This document shows, piece by piece, positions 1 through 9,485 of a stretch of DNA of 64,000 nucleotides; within the stretch, counting starts at the first letter, position 1, and each line of letters starts with the position of its first letter. Made by a program: the position numbers and the translations under genes. The stretch is from Halorubrum trapanicum (GTDB lineage Archaea; Halobacteriota; Halobacteria; Halobacteriales; Haloferacaceae): positions 2,666,001 to 2,730,000 of the forward strand of contig NZ_AP017569.1 in the NCBI RefSeq assembly GCF_002355655.1, written 5' to 3'. The notes under the pieces are model-generated. The model did no database searches. It was not told the origin of the DNA and was given only the letters and a program-made list of their open reading frames with translations.

Positions 1-439
<439 letters not shown>

Positions 440-449
440 TTATTGTTTT

Positions 450-471
450 CATACTCCTGATTCCGAGTATG
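450..471. promoter_or_regulatory. Inverted repeat CATACTC-N8-GAGTATG just upstream of the PfkB kinase
   Basis: A perfect 7-bp inverted repeat lies 7 nt before the kinase start codon and directly downstream of a T-rich TATA-like stretch (436-449). Its arms contain TACT and GAGTA with 9 nt between them, one more than the published TrmB spacing. A site between the TATA box and the start codon would be expected to repress. Family assignment is inference. Confidence 0.5.
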
Positions 472-478
472 GTGGCGC

Positions 479-1417
479 ATGACGCGTGAAGTCCTTGTCG
501 CCGGCGAGACCCTGATCGATTTCATTCCTGACCGCCCCGGACCGCTCGCGGACGTGGAGTCGTTCTCCAAGCGAGCGGGCGGCGCGCCGGCCAACGTGGC
601 GGTCGGGCTGGCGCGGCTCGACCGGACGCCGTGGTTCTGTACCGCGCTCGCCGACGACCCGTTCGGTTCGCATCTCGCGCAGGTGCTCGACCGCGAGGGC
701 GTTCCGGACGACTTCGTTACGGAGGTTCCGGACAGCGGGACGGCGCTGGCGTTCGTCTCGCACGGCGAGGACGCCGACCGCGAGTTCACCTTCTACCGCT
801 CGGAGACGGCGGACAGGCGCCTCGACACGAGCGTCGTCGGCGACGATGTCCTCGAATCGGTCGAGGTCGTCGTCGTGGGGGGCGTCACGCTGACCGTCGA
901 GCCGGCGCGATCGGCGACGTTCGACCTCGTCGAGCGGGCCCGCGACCGAGACTGCCGCGTCTTCTTCGACCCGAACGTCCGCCCCGAGCTGTGGGAGACG
1001 GATCCGGGGCCCACGGTCGAGCGGATGCTCTCCGAGACGGACGTCCTCAAAGTCACCCGCGAGGACCTCGAGGGAGCCGGGCTCCCGACGACGACCGCGG
1101 AGGTTCTCGCCGCCGGACCGGACGCGGTTTTCCTGACCGAGGGCAGCGCCGGCGCGCGGCTGGTCACCGACGAGGGCTCGCGGTGGGGCGCCGGCGAGTG
1201 GCACCACCCCGGATACGAGATCGAGGACGTCGTCGACACGACCGGCGCCGGTGACGCATTCTCCGCCGGGGCGATCGCGGGGCTCGTCGACGGCGACGAC
1301 CCGGACGGTATCCTCGGGTTCGCCAACGCCGTCGCCGCCGCGTCGACGAAGCGCCGCGGTGCGATGGCCGCGCTTCCCGACCGGGAGGCCGTCGCGGAGC
1401 TGCGCGACGGGGAGTGA
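479..1417 (+). CDS. PfkB-family carbohydrate kinase (fructokinase-like)
   Basis: A 312-residue ribokinase/PfkB-fold kinase that phosphorylates a sugar or sugar acid with ATP in the cytoplasm. The first PfkB signature is visible at residues ~33-46 (AGGAPANVAVGLARL), and the second, with the catalytic Asp of the anion hole, at ~253-261 (DTTGAGDAF). Length is typical for fructokinases and 2-keto-3-deoxygluconate kinases; sequence alone does not decide the substrate. The ATG at 479 sits about 35-40 nt after a T-rich TATA-like element with a palindrome between them, which fits a tightly controlled promoter. It is divergent from an alpha-glucosidase and followed by the convergent TrmB-family gene, so a role in using sugars released by the glucosidase is likely. 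Confidence 0.9.
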   Translation: MTREVLVAGETLIDFIPDRPGPLADVESFSKRAGGAPANVAVGLARLDRTPWFCTALADDPFGSHLAQVLDREGVPDDFVTEVPDSGTALAFVSHGEDADREFTFYRSETADRRLDTSVVGDDVLESVEVVVVGGVTLTVEPARSATFDLVERARDRDCRVFFDPNVRPELWETDPGPTVERMLSETDVLKVTREDLEGAGLPTTTAEVLAAGPDAVFLTEGSAGARLVTDEGSRWGAGEWHHPGYEIEDVVDTTGAGDAFSAGAIAGLVDGDDPDGILGFANAVAAASTKRRGAMAALPDREAVAELRDGE

Positions 1418-1456
1418 TCCGACCCGGGCGGTGTCCCGGCTCGCTTCCGTCCGCGG

Positions 1457-2560
1457 TCACTTGGCCGGTTCCGTCCCCGCCCGCAGCGACGGGTACTCGT
1501 CGACGTCCGCGACGTCGGTGATGACGATCCGCGTCGCCTCGACGTCCTCGACCACGGCGTTCCAGCCGCCGACGCTGACCCGGTCGGTGCCGGTGTCGAC
1601 GACCATCAGTACCTGTCCGGCGACCTGCGTGTCCGACTCCCTGTCGCCCACGTGCGACTGGACCTCTTCGACTGTCCCCGCGATCGTCCGCGGTTCGCCG
1701 GTGGAGACGTCGGTCCCCTCGACGCGGACGGTCACGGTCGCCTCCGACTCGAAGAGGGGCCGCGCTTCGCGCACCAACTGACGGATGTCGACGTACTCGA
1801 TGGGGAGCGTTTCCTGCCCCTCCGAGTATATCGGCGTCCCGTGTTCCCAGAGACACGTCATGAAGAACCAGTGGAAGACGAAGGTGTACTCCTCGTCGTT
1901 GACGAGGACCCCGGTCTGGTTGACCGCGTCCGGATGGTGTGAGAAGCAGGCGCTCTGGCGGTCGACGGACGCGACGAACGGCGCCGGGAGGCCGCGGTAT
2001 CGCGCCTCTCGACAGATCCCGGCTATCGAGTCGACCGTCGGCCGGTCTTGGGTCGAATCCGTGTTGACGAGAATGTACACGGCGACGCCGCGCTCGTGAG
2101 CCCGCTCGAGGGGGTCGCGAAGCTTCTCGAGTTGCTCGGCCGTCACGGAGACGTACACGCGGGTTTCCGCCTGTTCGATGAACAGCCGCGCGCGGTCGAG
2201 AACCGTCTGGAACTGCTTCACGATGCTGGCGGTGGACTTTTCGAGCGGCGGCTGTTCCCACCGATCCTCTATTTCGGCGGTCGCCGATTCCAACTGATCG
2301 ATCCTGCTTTCGAGGTCCTCGAGTACCTTCGCGGGGCTGTGTGCCCGCACTTTGATCGTCCCCTGCTCGTATTTCTCGACGTATCCGCGCTCGGCCAAGG
2401 CGTCGATCACGTCGTACACGCGCGGCGTCGGGATGTCGCTCTCGTTGGCGATCTCGGTCGCCGTCGCGGTCCGTAGATCGAGGAGCGCGACGTACACTGC
2501 CGCTTGGTACGGTGACAGGCCGGCGTTCTCGAGCGTCTCCGTCAGGGAGTCCGCGTCCAT
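1457..2560 (-). CDS. TrmB-family sugar-sensing transcriptional regulator
   Basis: The 367-residue product starts MDADSLTETLENAGLSPYQA. Residues ~10-80 form the winged helix (YQAAVYVALLDLRTATATEI, then TPRVYDVIDALAERGYVEKY), followed by a short coiled coil (~85-110). Next comes the phospholipase-D-like sugar-binding module of TrmB proteins (~115-260) and a beta-rich C-terminal domain. In haloarchaea TrmB represses glycolytic genes and activates gluconeogenic ones according to glucose. The reading frame stays open far upstream, but the ATG at 2560 gives the normal family N-terminus and lies ~25-30 nt below a TATA-like ATACTTATT. Matching operator-like sites lie in the glucosidase/kinase promoter and upstream of gapII. 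Ligand and true targets are unproven. Confidence 0.9.
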   Translation of the reverse strand: MDADSLTETLENAGLSPYQAAVYVALLDLRTATATEIANESDIPTPRVYDVIDALAERGYVEKYEQGTIKVRAHSPAKVLEDLESRIDQLESATAEIEDRWEQPPLEKSTASIVKQFQTVLDRARLFIEQAETRVYVSVTAEQLEKLRDPLERAHERGVAVYILVNTDSTQDRPTVDSIAGICREARYRGLPAPFVASVDRQSACFSHHPDAVNQTGVLVNDEEYTFVFHWFFMTCLWEHGTPIYSEGQETLPIEYVDIRQLVREARPLFESEATVTVRVEGTDVSTGEPRTIAGTVEEVQSHVGDRESDTQVAGQVLMVVDTGTDRVSVGGWNAVVEDVEATRIVITDVADVDEYPSLRAGTEPAK

Positions 2561-2578
2561 ACCCCCTCTACGCGGGTA
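2560..2578. promoter_or_regulatory. Inverted repeat TACCC-N9-GGGTA over the trmB start
   Basis: The geometry resembles the TACTC/GAGTA sites but with CC/GG in place of CT/AG. It lies between the presumed TATA box (about 2580-2592) and the trmB start codon, where an autorepressor would bind. It may also be chance in GC-rich DNA. Confidence 0.25.
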
Positions 2579-2716
2579 GCGAATAAGTATCATCGTCCCC
2601 GAAGCGAACGGGAGAGCGGGTGGCGCGCGCCGCGAGCGACAGTCGGAACCCGGGACGCGTCGTGTCGCGCCGCGCTCGGCCGCACTCTTTTGCCATCCCG
2701 GAACGATTCGGCGCGT

Positions 2717-3709
2717 ATGCCCTCCGAGAGCCGAGAGCCCTCCGCCGCCGACGCCGTCGACGCCGCCGAGGGCGTCTCGACGGTCGACGACGGTCGCGGC
2801 GCGGCCGAGGTGTCCGAACTCCCCCGCGACTCCGAGGCACCCGCCGAACGCGACCCGATCGAGTGGGGGCCGGTCCGCCACGACCGCCTCCGTTCGCTCG
2901 CGGCCGGCGCTACGGCCGGGGTCGTCGGCGCGGTCCTCGTCTCGATCGGCGCCGTCGCGGTCGCCGCGCTCGCGGGCGCCGCCGCCGGCGAACTCGCGCT
3001 CCCGAGCGTCGGCCTCACCGAGGCCGCGGTCGGCGTCGGGTTCCTGTTCGCGCTCGCGGTCGCCACCCTCCCCTCGCTGTACGTCTGGTACCGCGAGACC
3101 TCGGTCGGCGAGCTGACCGGCTCTCGCCTGCGGGAGGCCGCGGACGCCCTCAGCCCGGGGTGGACGCTCGCCGGCCTCGGTGCCGTCGTCGCCGCGGCGC
3201 TGGCGCTGCCGTCCGACTTCCTCCCCGCCCTCTGGCCGCTGTTCTGGCTCGTCTGGTTCGTGCCGGCCGTCGTCCAGTCGTCGGGCGTGGTCGTTCGGCT
3301 CGACCCGGCCGAGTCGACGATCGAGCGGACGTACCCGAGCCACGACCGGACCCGGAGCGACGACCTCGGGGCCGTGGTCCGGACGCGGCGGATCGACCTC
3401 CGGTGGACGACGCTGTTCCTGCTCGCGTACCGCGGGAACGCGTGGTTCCGGTCGACGCCGTGGCTGTTCGTTCCGGTCGAGCGCGCCGACGAGGTCGAGT
3501 CGGCGCTCGACGCGGCGCTGGCGGAGAGCGACGGGCCGGACCGCGCGAGCGTCCCCGAGCGTCTCACCCTCGCGGCGCTGGGGTCGTTCTCGCTCGTCGT
3601 CGGCGTGCTGATGGCCGTCGCGGCCGGCGAGGGGGCCGGCGGACTGGCGCTGGCGCTGCTCACGGCGCCGTTCTCGCTGCTGTTCCTCGCGCTGGCGGCG
3701 CGACTGTGA
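2717..3709 (+). CDS. Haloarchaeal multi-pass membrane protein of unknown function
   Basis: A 330-residue protein with an acidic, Ser/Ala/Glu-rich N-terminal ~65 residues and then several hydrophobic helices: ~75-105 (AGATAGVVGAVLVSIGAVAV), ~108-130, ~150-185 (LAGLGAVVAAALALPSDFLP), and two near the C-terminus (LGSFSLVVGVLMAVAAGEGA; ALALLTAPFSLLFLALAARL). Between them is a polar segment with YPSHDRTRSDDLG and a PWLFVPVERADEVE stretch that looks like a membrane-associated beta domain. I chose the ATG at 2717 because a T-rich element (2685-2692) lies ~27 nt upstream; a TTG 27 nt earlier is less likely. I recognise no family; it could be a regulatory or scaffold membrane protein. Confidence 0.7.
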   Translation: MPSESREPSAADAVDAAEGVSTVDDGRGAAEVSELPRDSEAPAERDPIEWGPVRHDRLRSLAAGATAGVVGAVLVSIGAVAVAALAGAAAGELALPSVGLTEAAVGVGFLFALAVATLPSLYVWYRETSVGELTGSRLREAADALSPGWTLAGLGAVVAAALALPSDFLPALWPLFWLVWFVPAVVQSSGVVVRLDPAESTIERTYPSHDRTRSDDLGAVVRTRRIDLRWTTLFLLAYRGNAWFRSTPWLFVPVERADEVESALDAALAESDGPDRASVPERLTLAALGSFSLVVGVLMAVAAGEGAGGLALALLTAPFSLLFLALAARL

Positions 3710-3823
3710 GTCGGCTGCGCGCCCGCCGGCGGGCGGCGGAACGTCCGGTCGAACCCCATCGGCGCCACCGGACGTGCCACCCCCTACCACGCGACTGATA
3801 TACTCGCGGCACGTAGCGTGAGC

Positions 3824-4123
3824 ATGGACAGACAGCGTCTGGAACGCGCGCTCGAAGACGAGTTCGGCGGGACCGAGGCCGAGCGGCGCGCCGTCTCGCG
3901 GTCGGCCCGCGACCTCGTCGACTCCGGACGGCCCTCCGAGGACCGCGGCCACGGGCTGACCGTGACGGGGGTGATCGGACACTTGGAGGACGCGCCGGAC
4001 GGCTCCTCGCTCGTCGAGCGGTGGAACTGGTGGATGGGCGCGCTCGACGCCGCCTACGGCGGTTACGACTACTTCACGGTGCGGTTCGTCGAGGACGACG
4101 AGGCGACGGGGCTCCGCCGGTAG
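3824..4123 (+). CDS. Conserved small haloarchaeal protein, unknown function
   Basis: A 99-residue acidic protein. The N-terminal half is helical and charged (ERALEDEFGGTEAERRAVSR), and the C-terminal half is aromatic (SLVERWNWWMGALDAAYGGY, then YDYFTVRFVEDDEATGLRR), consistent with a small alpha/beta fold. A TATA-like GATATACT near 3797 lies about 25 nt before the ATG at 3824 and a GTG at 3818, so the transcript is probably leaderless; either start fits. It follows the membrane protein with ~110 nt between them and is probably a separate unit. No motif points to a function. Confidence 0.6.
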   Translation: MDRQRLERALEDEFGGTEAERRAVSRSARDLVDSGRPSEDRGHGLTVTGVIGHLEDAPDGSSLVERWNWWMGALDAAYGGYDYFTVRFVEDDEATGLRR

Positions 4124-4251
4124 GGCGAGGTCTGAACAAGGCCTCCGGCCGTCCGCGTTCGGATCGCCCGCCAGCGATTCGAAGGCGTCCACTTTCACTT
4201 TCACTCCGCGGATGGCTCGCTTATAGGGGCGTTGCGGTCCGACGGTGAGGT

Positions 4252-4428
4252 ATGAGCGCAGTCACCGCCGACCGACCCCGGTACGCGACGCCGACGCGCG
4301 TGGACGTCACCGACTGTCGAACCGATCGGCTCCCGGACCGGATCCGTGCGAACCGCGTCGACGGCAGCGAGGTTCACCTCGAACGCCGGGGCGGGCGGAC
4401 GTTCCTCGTCACGCGACCGAACGAGTGA
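4252..4428 (+). CDS. Small conserved protein, 58 residues, unknown function
   Basis: The frame reads MSAVTADRPRYATPTRVDVT, then DCRTDRLPDRIRANRVDGSE, and ends in VHLERRGGRTFLVTRPNE. A TATA-like CTTATAGG (4219-4226) lies ~27-30 nt before the ATG, as in leaderless haloarchaeal genes, which supports a real gene. The C-terminal strand pattern resembles short beta-rich haloarchaeal proteins. It ends 71 nt before the convergent gapII stop. No function can be assigned. Confidence 0.5.
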   Translation: MSAVTADRPRYATPTRVDVTDCRTDRLPDRIRANRVDGSEVHLERRGGRTFLVTRPNE

Positions 4429-4498
4429 CCGTCGCCTCGGGGCGGTAGCGAGGCGCGGAGGAAAGGAGAGGAGGCGAACGGAGGAGCGGCCGCGCCCG

Positions 4499-5566
4499 TC
4501 AGTCGTCGGCCGGCAGCTCCGCGCGGGCCAGTTCGCCGTCCCCGAGCCGGCTGTCGAGGCCGACGCCGAGCGTCTCGTTCGTGCGCGCGACCGACTCGGC
4601 CGCGTCGACGTCGCTCGCCATCGCGCGGATCGCGTCCACGTTCTCGGGGACCACGTCGGCCTCCTGGTGGACGTTCTGGAAGAGGTACAGGTCCCGGCCG
4701 GTCACGCTTATCGACTCCTCCCAGACGCAGTTCTCCCAGAGGTCGCCGCGCGGGCGCCCCGCGTCGGCGGCGTACTCCTTCAGCGCGCCGGCCCCGTCGA
4801 TGCCGGCGCCCTCGGGGACGAGGAAGATCCGGCTCTCGTCGGCGAGCAGGTCGCGGACGGCCGCCGGGTCGGGGTCGGTCGCCAAGGTGACGTTGACGCT
4901 GTGGGTATGCATCCCGGTTACCGGCGCCTTCAGCGCCGCGGTGTCGACGGTCACGTCGGGGAGGATCTCGTTCACGTCCGGGCCGTGGTGGGAGGGGACC
5001 GTCGCCGGGTCCGGGACGACGTCGTTTATCGGGCCCCGGTCGGTCTCGTTCGGATCGCCGCCGCGGCGCACGAGCGTGACGCGCGCCTTCTCGACGCCGT
5101 AGGTCTCGTCGAGCGGCGCGAGCAGCCGCGAGAGAGCGGTCGTGTTGCAGGAGACCACGCGGGCGGTATCGGCACCGCGGGCGCTCTCGAACCGGCCGCG
5201 GGCGTTGAACGAGGCCTCGGCGACCGCTGCGTCCTCGCCGCCCTGGAAGATCGCCTTCGTGTCGTGCGCCTCGTAGACGGGCGCGTTGCGCTCGCCGATC
5301 CCTGAGGGCGCGCAGTCGACGACGACGTCGACGGCGTCGAGCAGGTCGCCGAGGGTCCCGGCGAGGTCGACGCCGGCGGCCGCGAACTCGTCGGCGCGGT
5401 CCTCGACGGCCGCGTACAGGTCGTAGCCGCGGCGGGCCGCCGCCTCGACGCCGTAGTCCGGCGAGGCCTTGGTCACGCCGACGAGCTCCATGTCGGACTG
5501 GGCCGCGACGGCGTCCGCGACCCGCTTCCCGATCGTGCCGTACCCGTTGACGCCCACGCGTATCAT
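4499..5566 (-). CDS. gapII: Archaeal type II glyceraldehyde-3-phosphate dehydrogenase
   Basis: A 355-residue phosphorylating GAPDH of the archaeal class, interconverting glyceraldehyde-3-phosphate and 1,3-bisphosphoglycerate. The Rossmann start is [19 protein letters not shown] and the nucleophile Cys is in [13 protein letters not shown] at ~141. Other family marks are [20 protein letters not shown] and [10 protein letters not shown]. In haloarchaea this type is associated with gluconeogenesis. I chose ATG 5566 rather than ATG 5593 because the AAAAGATTAT box then lies ~28-33 nt upstream, giving a leaderless message. A TrmB-like site lies ~25-30 nt upstream of that box, the arrangement expected for activation. 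Divergent from the aminopeptidase-like gene. Confidence 0.93.
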   Translation of the reverse strand: MIRVGVNGYGTIGKRVADAVAAQSDMELVGVTKASPDYGVEAAARRGYDLYAAVEDRADEFAAAGVDLAGTLGDLLDAVDVVVDCAPSGIGERNAPVYEAHDTKAIFQGGEDAAVAEASFNARGRFESARGADTARVVSCNTTALSRLLAPLDETYGVEKARVTLVRRGGDPNETDRGPINDVVPDPATVPSHHGPDVNEILPDVTVDTAALKAPVTGMHTHSVNVTLATDPDPAAVRDLLADESRIFLVPEGAGIDGAGALKEYAADAGRPRGDLWENCVWEESISVTGRDLYLFQNVHQEADVVPENVDAIRAMASDVDAAESVARTNETLGVGLDSRLGDGELARAELPADD

Positions 5567-5622
5567 GTGCGCCCGTCGCTCGGGCACCGACATAATCTTT
5601 TCGAGAACAGCAAATTGAAATT

Positions 5623-5638
5623 AACTACCCCACGAGTA
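5623..5638. promoter_or_regulatory. TrmB-like site upstream of gapII
   Basis: The + strand reads AACT-N7-GAGTA, the same half-sites and spacing as the site at 354-369. It lies upstream of the gapII TATA box, in the shared intergenic region with the aminopeptidase gene (5567-5711). That position suggests activation of a gluconeogenic gene when sugar is absent, by analogy with Halobacterium TrmB. Confidence 0.45.
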
Positions 5639-5711
5639 ATCGATCGGTTAATTCGACGCCGATCGCCACCGGACGTAAATAATTCAATTACGGAACAGAG
5701 TAAAATCGTCG

Positions 5712-6701
5712 ATGGCAAGGCCTAACGCCCGGCCGAACGGAGACGCGGGCATGGCAGCCGACCTCTCCGACGCCGCGGCGACCGCGGTCGAACAGTGTCT
5801 GAACGTCGCCCCCGACGAGTCGGTCGTCGTGGTCACCGACGACGAGCGCGAGCCGATCGGCGAGGCGCTCTACGCGGCCGCGAGCGCCGTCACCGACGAC
5901 GCGACGGTCCTGCGGTACCCGCCGGCCGAACAGCACGGGACGGAGCCGCCGGCGCCGGTCGCGGCCGCGATGCGGGAGGCGGACGTCTTCCTCGCGCCGA
6001 CGACGAAGAGCCTGAGTCACACCCGCGCACGCGGCGCGGCCTGCGAGGCCGGCGCGCGCGGCGCGACGCTCCCGGGGATCACGGAGGACGTGTTCACGAC
6101 CGGGCTCGACGCAGACTACGCCGCCATCGACGCCGCCTGTGACGACGTGCTCGCGCAGGTCGACAGCGCCGACGAGGTCCGGGTCACCGCCCCCGCCGGC
6201 ACCGACATCGCCTTCGGGATCGGCGACCGCGAGTGGCTCGCCGACACCGGGATGGTCCGCGAGCCGGGCGACTTCTCGAACCTGCCCGCGGGCGAGGTGT
6301 TCGTCGCCCCCGAGACCGCGACCGGGACCTTCGTCGTCGACGGGACGATGATGCCTCACGGCCTGCTCGACGAGGGGCAGACCCTCTCGTTCGAGGTCGA
6401 GGACGGGGTCGTGACCGAGATCGGCGACGACGAGATCCAGGCCGACGTGGAGGCGGCCGCCGAGGAGGTCGGCGACGCCGCCTACAACCTCGCGGAGCTC
6501 GGCATCGGGACCAACGGCGGCGTCGAGGAACTGGTCGGCTCGGTCCTCTTAGACGAGAAGGCGGGCGGGACCGTTCACATCGCGATCGGCGATAACGCCG
6601 GGATCGGCGGCGAGACCGACGCCCCGCTCCATCTCGACGGCATCATCCGGAACCCGACCGTCCACGCGGACGGCGAACCGGTCGACCTCCCGAGCGCGTA
6701 G
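5712..6701 (+). CDS. M29-like aminopeptidase family protein
   Basis: A 329-residue cytoplasmic protein related to aminopeptidase T/AmpS (leucyl aminopeptidase M29-like). The N-terminal domain (TAVEQCLNVAPDESVVVVTD, then DDEREPIGEALYAAA) and the later LSHTRARGAACEAGARGATL stretch match the family, as do VVDGTMMPHGLLDEGQTLSF and the C-terminal ELGIGTNGGVEELVGSVLLD and HIAIGDNAGIGG segments, which carry the presumed metal ligands. It is about 40-80 residues shorter than bacterial AmpS, so catalytic competence needs testing. A TATA-like AATTCAATT (5684-5692) supports ATG 5712; ATG 5751 (MAADLSD) would also give a family-like N-terminus. Confidence 0.75.
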   Translation: MARPNARPNGDAGMAADLSDAAATAVEQCLNVAPDESVVVVTDDEREPIGEALYAAASAVTDDATVLRYPPAEQHGTEPPAPVAAAMREADVFLAPTTKSLSHTRARGAACEAGARGATLPGITEDVFTTGLDADYAAIDAACDDVLAQVDSADEVRVTAPAGTDIAFGIGDREWLADTGMVREPGDFSNLPAGEVFVAPETATGTFVVDGTMMPHGLLDEGQTLSFEVEDGVVTEIGDDEIQADVEAAAEEVGDAAYNLAELGIGTNGGVEELVGSVLLDEKAGGTVHIAIGDNAGIGGETDAPLHLDGIIRNPTVHADGEPVDLPSA

Positions 6702-6773
6702 GGCGCTCGGACCAACGGGGACCGCGGATTCCGTCGATATCGACGGCCGGTGGTGGACTCGTGGCGTGACCCG

Positions 6774-9275
6774 TTACCCGAGCAACGCCCGTCGAGCGTT
6801 CGCGGCGACCAGCCCGCCGCCGGCAATAACCGCCACCGCCGCCGAAACCGGGGTGAAGAACCCGGCGGCTAACGCCGCGAGAGCGATTCCGTTGTAAGCG
6901 AACGCAAGGAGATTGTTCTGTTTCACGCGCCGGCGAGCCGCACCCGCGAGGTCGAAAGCGGTTTCGACGGAGCGGATGTCGTCGTCGACGATCGCGACGT
7001 CGGCCGCGTCGGCGGCTAATGCCGTCCCGCCGCCCAGCGAGATACCCAGGTCGGCGGCCGCGAGGGCCGGGGCGTCGTTGGTTCCGTCCCCGACCATCGC
7101 GACCTGCCCGTCCGATTTGAGCCGCCGGATCGTCGCCGTCTTTCCCTCTGGCGGAACCGAGGCGAAAACGTAGGTCACGTCCTCGTGTTGCTTAAAGAGG
7201 TCCGTCGCTTCCTCGTCGTCTCCGGTTAGGACGACGACGTCCATGTCTCGCGCACCGAGGCGAGAGACCGTGTCGTCCCAGCCGTTCCGCGACTCGTCTC
7301 CCACGACGATCAGCCCCTCTGCCGCCCCGTCGCGGCCGACGATCACCGGGAGTTGACCGAAGCACCGAGCCTCGGTGACCTGTGACCTGATGTCGTCGTT
7401 CACGGTCCAACCCCGTTCCGTGAAGAGGTCGTGATTTCCGACGAGATACCGACTCCCGTCGATCGTTCCCTCGATACCGGACCGATGGTTCGTGAACTCG
7501 CGTACCCGACCGGTACCGTTCGCCTCGTCGTCGTCTCCGGCTGCGTTCGATCGGTCGTCGACGCCTCCATCGGTCATGCTCTCGTCTGCGAACGCCGCCG
7601 TGATCGCGTTCGCGGCCGGGTGTGACGCTCGCTGCTCAAGCGCCGCGACGGCGTCGAGGAGTTCCGCGGGAGCATCGGCTTCGATCACTTCCATCTCCCC
7701 CGTCGTGAGGGTCCCCGTCTTGTCGAAGACGACTGTGTCGACGTCTCGGAGCCGTTCGAACACCGTCTCGTCGAAGATGATCATCCCTCGGTCGAGCGCG
7801 CTGGACAGGCTCTTCGCGACCGAGAGCGGCGTCGCGAGCCCGAGACCCCACGGCGAACCGGCGAGAAGGATCAACAGTGCGAGGAGGGCCCCGTTCGAGA
7901 CGGCCATGCCGAACGCGACGACACCGGTACCGCCGACCGCGATGGCGACCCCGACGACGAGAAGAACAGCGTACGTCGCGAGTCGGTCGGCGTGACGCTG
8001 GACGCCGTGCGTCGCGCTCTGGAGGTCCCAGACGGCGGTCGTTATCCGATCGATGCTGCTCGTCACGTCGGGACCGACGCGGACGAGGGCGGCGCCGTCC
8101 GTGACGATCGACCCCCCGATAACCTCGTCGCCGGCGCGTTTCGGCACCGGAAGCGACTCGCCGGTCACGATCGCTTCGTCGATCGTACAGCCGTCTTCGA
8201 CCAGTTCGCCGTCGACGGGGACCCGTTCGCCCCGTCGAACGAGCACCACGTCTCCCGGGTTGAGGTCCTCCACGCGAACCTCCGCAGTCTCACCGGCACT
8301 GTACGTTCGCGCGCGCTCGACCTGCGATATCGTGAGTTCGGTGAGTCGATCGAGCGCGCGCTGCTTGATCCTCGACTCGTAGAACGCCACCGCCGTGACC
8401 GCGGCCGTGACGACGATCGCGAGGTCGTAGAAAATGTCGTTTCGTCCGAGGACGACGGCGGCCGTGCTGTAAGCGTACGCGCTGACCGCGGTGATCGCGA
8501 CCAGCAGGTCGGTGTTCGGGCGCCACATCTTGAGACTGATATACGCGCCGCGCAACACCGGGAGGCCGGTGAAGACGAGGATGATCCCGGTCATCACGAA
8601 ATACAGACGGAGGAACACGAACGCCCCCTGGCTGGTCAACTGAAACGCGCCCTCGAATATCGCGAGCGCTTGTAAGTCGAAAATCGACGCGAGGTGCGCC
8701 GGATAGAGGATCGCAACGTACGGGACCAGCAGGAACGCGCCGAAGAGGAACCCGACCGAGTATCGCATACCCAGGAGCTGGTCGTCTCGACGCTTTCGAA
8801 TCCCGCCCATCTCCCGTGCCCGACGCGTCGCGCCGCCGGCCTCGCTCGCGTCTGAGGAGGCGTCTTCACGGAGGTACGCCGTGTACCCCAACGTGCTCAA
8901 CGCGTCACGCAACGACTCCTTCGAAGCGGTGTCCGGGTCGTGCACGACTCGGATCGTCTCCGTGACGTAACTCGCCTCGGCACCGGTCACTCCCGCCTGC
9001 TCCTCGGCGACCGATTCGAGATACGCCTCGCACGTCGCGGAGTACATCCCGTCGATCCGAAGGAACGTCCGGGAACGGTCCCCGTCAGAAGAGGCGGGGT
9101 CGTCTCCCGGGTCGACTTCGCTTGCGGTTGCGGTCCGGGCGCCGTCGGAGGAGTCGGCGGCTCCGAGCGTCGCGTACACGTCGTGACAGCCGCTCGAACA
9201 GAACGACCGCTCGCCGGCGGCCTCGAACGTGGCGGACTGGATCTCTCGACCGCAGAGGTCACAGTTATCGGACAT
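6774..9275 (-). CDS. Heavy-metal P1B-type ATPase with atypical metal-binding motifs
   Basis: An 833-residue membrane cation pump. It begins with a TRASH-like metal finger (CDLCGREI, then FCSSGCHDVY, ~5-34), followed by a ferredoxin-like HMA domain (~70-138) whose GMTCxxC loop is GMYSATC (76-82), so the first Cys is Ser. Membrane helices start at ~165. Actuator TGES is at ~371, phosphorylation DKTGT at ~518-522, the P1B His-Pro at ~552 and GDGTND at ~729. The ion-path motif, usually CPC, is SPW (~474-476) in GSPWGLGLATP, and the last helix lacks MxxSS. The ATPase core is complete but the metal route is not canonical. Soft copper or cbb3-type assembly pumps are the nearest relatives; the substrate cannot be inferred. 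Confidence 0.88.
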   Translation of the reverse strand: MSDNCDLCGREIQSATFEAAGERSFCSSGCHDVYATLGAADSSDGARTATASEVDPGDDPASSDGDRSRTFLRIDGMYSATCEAYLESVAEEQAGVTGAEASYVTETIRVVHDPDTASKESLRDALSTLGYTAYLREDASSDASEAGGATRRAREMGGIRKRRDDQLLGMRYSVGFLFGAFLLVPYVAILYPAHLASIFDLQALAIFEGAFQLTSQGAFVFLRLYFVMTGIILVFTGLPVLRGAYISLKMWRPNTDLLVAITAVSAYAYSTAAVVLGRNDIFYDLAIVVTAAVTAVAFYESRIKQRALDRLTELTISQVERARTYSAGETAEVRVEDLNPGDVVLVRRGERVPVDGELVEDGCTIDEAIVTGESLPVPKRAGDEVIGGSIVTDGAALVRVGPDVTSSIDRITTAVWDLQSATHGVQRHADRLATYAVLLVVGVAIAVGGTGVVAFGMAVSNGALLALLILLAGSPWGLGLATPLSVAKSLSSALDRGMIIFDETVFERLRDVDTVVFDKTGTLTTGEMEVIEADAPAELLDAVAALEQRASHPAANAITAAFADESMTDGGVDDRSNAAGDDDEANGTGRVREFTNHRSGIEGTIDGSRYLVGNHDLFTERGWTVNDDIRSQVTEARCFGQLPVIVGRDGAAEGLIVVGDESRNGWDDTVSRLGARDMDVVVLTGDDEEATDLFKQHEDVTYVFASVPPEGKTATIRRLKSDGQVAMVGDGTNDAPALAAADLGISLGGGTALAADAADVAIVDDDIRSVETAFDLAGAARRRVKQNNLLAFAYNGIALAALAAGFFTPVSAAVAVIAGGGLVAANARRALLG

Positions 9276-9485
9276 AGTTCGACAGCGGTGCGTCGGTTGT
9301 CAGTCAGTTGCCGGTTCGGCCGAGTAGAGGCGGTGTCACGTTCTCCGTTCGGTTCCGAAATCGATCAGGCGGTCGCACGGGAATACCTCGTACAGCCCAG
9401 TTCGCGGGTCGCGGTTATGTCGCTGTCGCTCTCTCGTACCGGGTCACTCTCCGGTCGTCTCGAACGCGCGCCGACCGGGGCTCCG

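Noticed and set aside
1457-4204. A 915-codon protein on the minus strand
   Set aside because: Only the last 367 codons show protein-like, conserved sequence (TrmB). The upstream part is the shadow of the membrane protein gene on the other strand.
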